A stretch of DNA of 25,238 nucleotides from NCBI GenBank assembly GCA_002371135.1, contig DFGB01000084.1, positions 17,465 to 42,702 of the forward strand, given 5' to 3'. Position numbers and translations under genes: made by a program. The DNA comes from Verrucomicrobia bacterium UBA3761. Its GTDB lineage: Bacteria > Verrucomicrobiota > Kiritimatiellia > RFP12 > UBA1067. Every line of letters starts with the position of its first letter. Position 1 is the stretch's first letter. This document shows positions 20,721-25,238 of this stretch, in pieces. The notes below the pieces were generated by a model. It searched no databases. It had not been told where the DNA came from and saw nothing but the letters and a program-made list of their open reading frames with translations.

Positions 20721-22328
20721 ATGTCTATGATACGTCGTGTGCGCGTGGAGATAAATCTTGCCACGCTTGTGGAAAACTACCGCAAGATATGCGAGCGCGT
20801 GGCGCCGCTAGAGGTGCTGTGCGTCATGAAGGCGAACGCCTACGGACTGGGCGTGGGCGCGTATGCGAAGGCGCTGTCCGATGCCGGCTGTTCGTATTTC
20901 GGAGTGGCCGAGCCGTTCGAGGCGCTCGAACTCAAGGCGGCGTTGGGGGATCGTCCGGCGGCGATACAGATTTTGAGCTCCGTCCTGCCAGACGAAATTC
21001 CGGCGATGGTGCGCGCGGGAGTCCGGCTGCCGGTGACCGATTATGAAGAGGCGCAGGCGATTTCGCGCGCCGCTGCGGAGGCTGGCGTCACGGCCCGCGT
21101 CCACTTCAAAATCGATACCGGCATGGGACGCCTTGGCATCCTGGAGAGCGACGCCTTGGATGTGATACGCGAAGTCCGCGCTTTGCCGAATCTCGATTGC
21201 GAAGGCATCTTCTCCCATTGTCCGATGGCGTACGACCCGGAGAATAGATACACGGGTGACCAGATTGCGCGCTTCGTCACGCTGGTCTACCGCCTGAAGG
21301 CGGAAGGGATTGCGTTCCGCCGCATCCACATGGCGGCGTCCGACGCAATCAACAATTTCCCCGAGGCAGCGTGTCCGCCGTTTACGACAGTCAGGACGGG
21401 CATCAATCTTCACGGCAGTTTCGACCCCAACGGACTGCGCGCGCTGGAGCTCGAATCGGTCCTGACGCTCAAGACGCGTGTCGCGCAGGTCCGCACGCTG
21501 CCGCCGGGCACGACGCTTGGCTACGGGCGGACGTGGTGCCTCAATGCGCCGACTCGCGTGGCGACAATCTCAGCAGGCTACGCCGACGGGCTCCCGCTCG
21601 CACTGTCGAATCGCGGTGCGGTGTTGATCAAGGGCGTGCGGTGCCAGGTGATCGGGCGCATTTCGATGGATTACACCACTGTCGACGTTTCGCACGTGGA
21701 CAATGTCCTGCCTGGCGACGAGGTCGTCTGCCTCGGTCGCGACGGCGACAAGTGCATAACCCCGGACGACTGGGCCGCGCTCAAGGGGACGCACGCTTAC
21801 GACATCATCTGCTCGCTTGGTTCGCGCGTGGAGAGGGTTGTAATCCCTGCACCTGAGAAACGCGTGTTTCCCGCCGGCAAGAAAATTCGCCGGGTGGCGC
21901 TTTCGCTCGGTTCGAATATCTCTCCGCGCCGCGTGTACCTTTCCAAAGCGATCTCGGCGCTGGCCGCCATGCCTGAAACGCGCTTTGTCGCGTCAAGCTC
22001 CATCTACGAAACGAAGGGCGTCGACGTGCCGCAGGAGTTTGCCGACATGGATTTTCTCAACCAAGCCGCGCTTTTCGACACCGCTCTTTCGCCCGAAGAG
22101 TTTTCTTCTCGCATGCACCGCATCGAAGATTCGCTCGACCGTATCCGCGCCATTCCAAACGGTCCGAGGACTATCGACATCGATATAATCGCCTTTGGCG
22201 ACGAGACGCGCAACACCCCGGAACTCGTCATCCCGCACCCCCGCGCCGCTTCCCGCGCTTTCGTTCAGCTTCCGCTGCGCGAGCTGGAGCTGCCGGGGAA
22301 TGGGCGGCGCAGCGCGCCGCCCGGCTAA
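20721..22328 (+). CDS. alr-folK: Alanine racemase-HPPK fusion (Alr-FolK)
   Basis: A 535-residue two-domain protein. Residues 1-375 are alanine racemase: VMKANAYGLG with the PLP lysine K37, HFKIDTGMGRLG, ISAGYADG with the catalytic tyrosine and VIGRISMDYTTVDVS. Residues about 388-523 are 6-hydroxymethyl-7,8-dihydropterin pyrophosphokinase: RVALSLGSNISP, the metal-binding GPRTIDIDIIAFGD, and LVIPHPRAASRAFVQLPL. It would make D-alanine for peptidoglycan and the folate precursor HPPK product in one polypeptide, joined by a short linker (IPAPEKRVFPAGKK). The frame is continuous with no sign of frameshift. Alr-region HxANSA and LYG are altered to HMAASDA and LHG. The start is ATG 20721 or 20727, without a Shine-Dalgarno site; the tail PGNGRRSAPPG is encoded by the GC-hairpin repeat. 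Confidence 0.93.
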   Translation: MSMIRRVRVEINLATLVENYRKICERVAPLEVLCVMKANAYGLGVGAYAKALSDAGCSYFGVAEPFEALELKAALGDRPAAIQILSSVLPDEIPAMVRAGVRLPVTDYEEAQAISRAAAEAGVTARVHFKIDTGMGRLGILESDALDVIREVRALPNLDCEGIFSHCPMAYDPENRYTGDQIARFVTLVYRLKAEGIAFRRIHMAASDAINNFPEAACPPFTTVRTGINLHGSFDPNGLRALELESVLTLKTRVAQVRTLPPGTTLGYGRTWCLNAPTRVATISAGYADGLPLALSNRGAVLIKGVRCQVIGRISMDYTTVDVSHVDNVLPGDEVVCLGRDGDKCITPDDWAALKGTHAYDIICSLGSRVERVVIPAPEKRVFPAGKKIRRVALSLGSNISPRRVYLSKAISALAAMPETRFVASSSIYETKGVDVPQEFADMDFLNQAALFDTALSPEEFSSRMHRIEDSLDRIRAIPNGPRTIDIDIIAFGDETRNTPELVIPHPRAASRAFVQLPLRELELPGNGRRSAPPG

Positions 22329-22357
22329 ACCAACGCGCGCGCCTCTTCCCTCTTCCT
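22295..22357. repeat. Dispersed GC-hairpin plus CTCTTCC element, copy 2
   Basis: GGGGAATGGGCGGCGC-AGC-GCGCCGCCCGGC (perfect 9-bp hairpin, 22302-22322), then TAAACCAACGCGCGC, then CTCTTCC units up to the stop of the minus-strand gene. It is laid out exactly as copy 1 (8681-8764), again between convergent genes. The left part codes for the end of Alr-FolK. Confidence 0.85.
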
Positions 22358-23956
22358 TCACTCTTTCGCCAACACATAGCGTGCGAGACGGGCTTGCTGG
22401 GTGTAGGTGAGGTTTTTCGGCGGTGTGCCGGCGATGTCGAGCATGTCGAGAGCGTCCGCAAATGCTTCAGCGGCCGTGGTTTGAATGAACAGGTTGCTCG
22501 GACCCAGCTGGATGTACGCATCGTTGCACGGAATCAGGCCGGTGAACAGCGCACTTCCCTTTATGCCGGTTTCGTCGCTGACCTTTTCATCGACGATGAA
22601 CAGTTCTTCGCCGGAGAACATGTCGCGACATTTGAAACCAAGCCCTGTGCGGACGGCCTGGAGTTCAAAACAGCTGTACCTGTAGTGCTCGAGAAATCTG
22701 CATACGATGCTTGACAATGTTTTCGTCGCATCGCAGTTTGAATATTTGTTTATGATGTGGTTGACGGGTGGCTCTCCGGCGGAGTCGTCAAGCAACAAGG
22801 CGTATAACGTGGCGTATTCCGTGCGGAGATTTTCGGGGAAGTCGGGAGCGAATTCGAGGTTCTTCGTTGCGCGATCAAAGTCGCTCTCGCGCATTTCGGT
22901 TTTCGCGAGCAGAGGGATTGATTTGCCCATGAACGCTTTCAACAAGTATTTTGAATTCAGAGCCTTTCGCCGCCACTCTGGATTTTTTACAATAGAGAAA
23001 TCGAACTTCGCGCGCAGCCGGTTTGCATCCGGCAGAAGGCTTGCGATGCGTCGACGCAAAGACTCGGACATTGCTTCGACAAATTCCTCCGGGGGCGGAT
23101 CCTCATCCAGTCCGTCATCCTGTTCGCCGCATCCTTCGTCTTCTTCGCCGGCCGGGGCCGGCCGGCGTTTGTCCGGGTTCTTCTTGAAATAGTCTTCCAT
23201 GAATGCGGTGATTTCGTCGGCGAGTTGCTGCCGCGACAGTATCAAGGGCGATTCGACTCCCTTGTCGACGAGTTGCTGCTGTGTGTAGCCGTGGAACACC
23301 CATCTTGGCGAGGTGTTGAAAACCGGCCACAGGAACCTGGCAAATTCATCGTATTCCCGCGTGCAGGCCGGAGTGAGTCCCGAGCTGCCGAGAAGCCACG
23401 CCAGAATGCTGTCGTTGTTCGTGCTTGATAGGAGTTCGGCAATAGTTGTTTTCAATGTCGCGTGCGCATCCTCTGACGGCATTTTGTAGGAGTTCTTGAG
23501 GTAGCGCAGGAATTTCTGATCGTGTCCGCTTTTTTCCCCGATGACGTCGCGGGTGTTGAGCAAGGCTCCGCTGGAGTAGAATTCACGTTCCACCGGGATC
23601 CGGAGTTCCAGCATGTCCTTGGCATGCATTTTTGCCTCCTCGGCATCCGTGTCGTGGCCGAAAGTGGACGAACAGTACACTTTCCCGTCATGCAAAAAAT
23701 GAAACTCCTGCGAGTCATCCTCTTGATTCGCCGCCGCTGCCGGTCGTGGCGAATCCAGGATTTCCAGCAGTTCTCCCCCGGTCAAAGGCGACATCAAAGA
23801 GAAATCGGCAAACTTGTCGAACAGGTAGTTTATGTTGCCGACGATGAACTCGAGAGATTCCACGCCGGATCTCAGGAGAATTCCACACATAAACATGCGA
23901 ATGAGGCCAAGCCGTTTTTCCGGTTCGAAAGGGGGAAGTTTCTTTGCTTTTCCCAT
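22358..23956 (-). CDS. Unrecognised 532-residue protein with C-terminal YecA/SEC-C-associated-like beta region
   Basis: Family not recognised with confidence. The protein has no signal peptide or membrane segment and is probably cytoplasmic. Residues about 1-260 are helical with many leucines; 265-295 is a very acidic, proline-containing linker (GEEDEGCGEQDDGLDEDPPP); 300-470 is helical again (PEWRRKALNSKYLLKAF). The end (KCRDMFSGEELFIVDEKVSD, then GSALFTGLIPCNDAYIQLGPS) resembles the strand-rich region next to SEC-C motifs in YecA-like proteins, though no zinc CxC...C motif is present. AAGGAA 10 bases before ATG 23956 supports the start. It is divergent from purH, sharing a symmetric promoter region, and convergent with alr-folK. 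A real single gene is likely given the length and promoter; its function is unknown. Confidence 0.75.
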   Translation of the reverse strand: MGKAKKLPPFEPEKRLGLIRMFMCGILLRSGVESLEFIVGNINYLFDKFADFSLMSPLTGGELLEILDSPRPAAAANQEDDSQEFHFLHDGKVYCSSTFGHDTDAEEAKMHAKDMLELRIPVEREFYSSGALLNTRDVIGEKSGHDQKFLRYLKNSYKMPSEDAHATLKTTIAELLSSTNNDSILAWLLGSSGLTPACTREYDEFARFLWPVFNTSPRWVFHGYTQQQLVDKGVESPLILSRQQLADEITAFMEDYFKKNPDKRRPAPAGEEDEGCGEQDDGLDEDPPPEEFVEAMSESLRRRIASLLPDANRLRAKFDFSIVKNPEWRRKALNSKYLLKAFMGKSIPLLAKTEMRESDFDRATKNLEFAPDFPENLRTEYATLYALLLDDSAGEPPVNHIINKYSNCDATKTLSSIVCRFLEHYRYSCFELQAVRTGLGFKCRDMFSGEELFIVDEKVSDETGIKGSALFTGLIPCNDAYIQLGPSNLFIQTTAAEAFADALDMLDIAGTPPKNLTYTQQARLARYVLAKE

Positions 23957-23986
23957 GGCGAAGAGTTCCTTGTTCTGATTATTTCA

Positions 23987-24032
23987 TATTATACCATATT
24001 TCCGCGCGGCGCGAAATATGGTATAATATGGA
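23987..24032. promoter_or_regulatory. Symmetric divergent promoter region (46-bp perfect inverted repeat)
   Basis: Arms CATATTATACCATATTTC (23987-24004) and GAAATATGGTATAATATG (24015-24032) are perfect 18-bp inverted copies around the 10-base centre CGCGCGGCGC. Each arm carries one extended -10: TATAAT 24024-24029 for purH and, on the minus strand, 23995-23990 for the 532-residue gene. The -35 regions are weak and fall in the opposite arm. Leaders of about 22 and 28 bases follow on the two sides, both with Shine-Dalgarno sites. Confidence 0.9.
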
Positions 24033-24057
24033 ACGTTGAATCCACAAGGAGGATGAA

Positions 24058-24741
24058 ATGTCACTTAACATCGTAAAAGACATCGACAACCGCGTAGCGG
24101 TGAAGAACGTTTTGATGAGCGTGTCGGACAAGACCGGGCTCGAAGCGTTCGTTCCGGCGCTTGTCGCCGCATGCCCCGGCGTAAAAATCTATTCGACCGG
24201 CGGGACGTATGCAAAGGTGAAGGAGATCCTCGGCGCAGATGCCGCGAATACGCTCGTCGCCGTTTCCGATTACACCGGCCAACCGGAGATGCAGGGCGGG
24301 CTCGTGAAGACGCTCGATTTCAAAATCTACCTCGGCCTCCTCAGCGAGAAATACAACGACGCCCACCAGGCCGACCTCAAGCGCCTTGCCGCGCAGCCGA
24401 TCGATATGGTCGTAGTGAACCTGTATCCATTCCGCGAAACCGTGTCCAAGCCTGGAGTCACTCCGGAAATGGGCCGCACGAATATCGATATCGGCGGACC
24501 TTGCATGGTGCGCGCATCGGCGAAGAACTATCTCCGCGTCGCCTCTGTCACAGATCCGCTCGACTACCCGAACATCGCGCAGGAACTCGCCTCCCACGAC
24601 GGCACGCTCGGCTTCGACACTCGCTTCAAACTCATGAAGAAGGCTTTTGCCCACACTGCCGCATACGACACGGCCATCGCGCAGTTCTTCTCCACCCGCA
24701 CCTGGGAGGAAGTCCGCGGAACGTACGAGTACAAGGGTTGA
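24058..24741 (+). CDS. Stand-alone IMP cyclohydrolase (PurH N-terminal domain only)
   Basis: The 227-residue protein matches only the IMP cyclohydrolase half of bifunctional PurH: VLMSVSDKTGLEAF, YSTGGTYAKVKE, VSDYTGQPEMQGGLVKTLDFKI, VVNLYPFRETVSKPGVT, NIDIGGPCMVRASAKNY and KAFAHTAAYDTAIAQFF. It stops after RGTYEYKG, precisely where the AICAR transformylase domain normally begins. It would close FAICAR to IMP, the last step of purine synthesis, leaving the formylation to another protein. The H of the usual KTLHPK is D here. An AAGGAGG ribosome site (about 24048-24054) supports ATG 24058. There is no PurH C-terminal coding sequence in the next 500 bases in any frame, so this is not a frameshift. 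Confidence 0.9.
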   Translation: MSLNIVKDIDNRVAVKNVLMSVSDKTGLEAFVPALVAACPGVKIYSTGGTYAKVKEILGADAANTLVAVSDYTGQPEMQGGLVKTLDFKIYLGLLSEKYNDAHQADLKRLAAQPIDMVVVNLYPFRETVSKPGVTPEMGRTNIDIGGPCMVRASAKNYLRVASVTDPLDYPNIAQELASHDGTLGFDTRFKLMKKAFAHTAAYDTAIAQFFSTRTWEEVRGTYEYKG

Positions 24742-24749
24742 AAAGTTGA

Positions 24750-24817
24750 AAAGTCCTTTCGTCCTAAGTCCTAGAGGGTCTAGAAGTCCTAGAGATGCTA
24801 GGGGACGAAAGGACTTT
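24750..24817. repeat. CTAGA array flanked by 15-bp inverted repeats after purH
   Basis: GTCCTAAGT-CCTAGAGGG-TCTAGAAGT-CCTAGAGAT-GCTAGGGGA units of 9-bp period (about 24761-24803) lie between perfect inverted arms AAAGTCCTTTCGTCC (24750-24764) and GGACGAAAGGACTTT (24803-24817). GTTGAAAAGTTGAAAA precedes it and includes the purH stop codon. The fold could terminate purH transcription, although no T-run follows. Confidence 0.85.
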
Positions 24818-24869
24818 CCATATTTCCACATTTCCACATTTCCATATTTCCACATTTTCACATTTCCAT
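24814..24869. repeat. TTCCACAT octamer tandem repeat
   Basis: About seven 8-bp units TTCCATAT/TTCCACAT/TTTCACAT head to tail, ending at TTCCATGAAATTGG. It directly precedes the PEP-CTERM remnant and appears to replace its upstream part. Confidence 0.85.
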
Positions 24870-25058
24870 GAAATTGGCTGGCAAACATATTCCATCGCTT
24901 CGACGCTCAAATATATCTGGTCGGGAGCTGGTTCCGCCACCGGCGGTACGCCGCTTGTCGTGAGCAAAGTCGTCCCAGAGCCGACTTCCGCTTTGCTGCT
25001 CCTCCTCGGCTGCTCCCTGCTGGCGCTTCGCCGCTCTCAAAGCGCCGTCTCCAAGTGA
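24870..25058 (+). pseudogene. 3' remnant of a PEP-CTERM sorted protein
   Basis: The frame ends with a classical PEP-CTERM sorting signal: VPEPTSALLLLLG, a hydrophobic stretch and the basic end LRRSQSAVSK. Just before it is YIWSGAGSATGGTPLVVSKV, which resembles the tail of a secreted protein. Such signals direct exported proteins to exosortase for cleavage and envelope attachment. Here there is no signal peptide and no globular domain: upstream the open frame continues only through the TTCCACAT and CTAGA repeats to an ATG at 24795. The best reading is a gene end left behind after deletion or repeat insertion; a tiny functional protein cannot be excluded. It supports exosortase being present in this genome. 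Confidence 0.65.
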
Positions 25059-25121
25059 AGAGATGGACGATTTACAATTTTCTAAAAACAAACGGATTTG
25101 GCTGCGCTGAAGTGCGGTCCT

Positions 25122-25238
25122 TCAACTGATACGGCATCACTTGGTCAACTGATACGGTATCACTTGACCAACTGATATGGTATCAGATGGTCAAGTGATA
25201 CCATATCAGTTTATGAAGTGATGCTGTATCAGTTGGTG
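25122..25238. repeat. 23-bp tandem repeat array with dyad core (continues beyond window)
   Basis: Five units of exactly 23 bp start at 25122, 25145, 25168, 25191 and 25214, and a sixth begins at the edge. Each holds a near-palindrome around CTGATACGGTATCA or its variants flanked by CAA and TTG. The fourth unit is closer to the reverse complement of the others. The array layout matches the 22-bp array at 13889. No gene is visible in 25059-25238. Confidence 0.92.

Noticed and set aside
24742..25058. Missing AICAR transformylase half of PurH lost by a frameshift
   Set aside because: No frame after 24741 shows any transformylase motif; the region holds repeats and a PEP-CTERM end.
1..25238. Prophage, defence island, integron or secretion cluster
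   Set aside because: No integrase, transposase, toxin-antitoxin pair, nuclease or phage structural gene is recognisable; the coding content is mainly housekeeping.

Overview
The window reads as chromosomal DNA of a GC-rich anaerobic bacterium, most probably a Kiritimatiellota/Verrucomicrobia-type lineage. The clues are a C-terminal PEP-CTERM sorting signal (VPEPTSALLLLLG... followed by LRR near 25000), a pyruvate phosphate dikinase tail, a sodium/potassium-type transport and PTS repertoire, and gene boundaries crowded with short tandem repeats. The taxonomic guess is inference from these features, not from a search.

Left third (1-8643, all plus strand): the 3' end of ppdK and its terminator; a tRNA-Thr(TGT) with a strong promoter; then a close-packed run ridA, a small lipoprotein, an HTH-EIIA PTS protein, a HAD phosphatase, and trkA-trkH (two-component K+ uptake). 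After a repeat-filled gap come an orphan galactitol-type PTS EIIC and a CBS-domain family II pyrophosphatase, joined by a TGATG overlap. Middle (8681-14164): a convergent secreted GH43-like glycosidase on the minus strand; a CsoR-type copper sensor with a textbook operator inside its own promoter, followed by a P1B metal ATPase; DNA polymerase IV; and a 700-base region with a small minus-strand gene and a 22-bp tandem array. Right half (14165-22328): a long plus-strand series purA, uppS, cdsA, a CapD/WbpM-like dehydratase, purN, rfbD, hslO and an alanine racemase-HPPK (Alr-FolK) fusion, many joined by ATGA overlaps, with one clear promoter upstream of purA. It mixes purine synthesis, the undecaprenyl/phospholipid precursor pathway, sugar-nucleotide chemistry and peptidoglycan/folate precursors. 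The end (22358-25238) has an unrecognised 532-residue minus-strand protein and a stand-alone IMP cyclohydrolase, divergently transcribed from a 46-bp perfect inverted-repeat promoter, then a PEP-CTERM remnant and a 23-bp tandem array running off the edge.

The most unusual structure lies between the genes. At least six classes of short-unit repeats sit exactly at gene boundaries: 9-bp CTAGA units, 7-bp CTCTTCC and TTGGCAG units, 8-9-bp TTCAAC-type and TTCCACAT units, CACAGAG inverted elements, a GC hairpin element between convergent genes, and 22/23-bp dyad arrays. Several supply the stop codon or the last residues of the adjacent protein, or form the pyrimidine-rich leader of a gene without a Shine-Dalgarno site. 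Promoters share a strong extended -10 (ATGGTATAATATG), often with an 18-bp spacer, and two of them leave almost no 5' leader. No defence system, prophage or CRISPR array was found.
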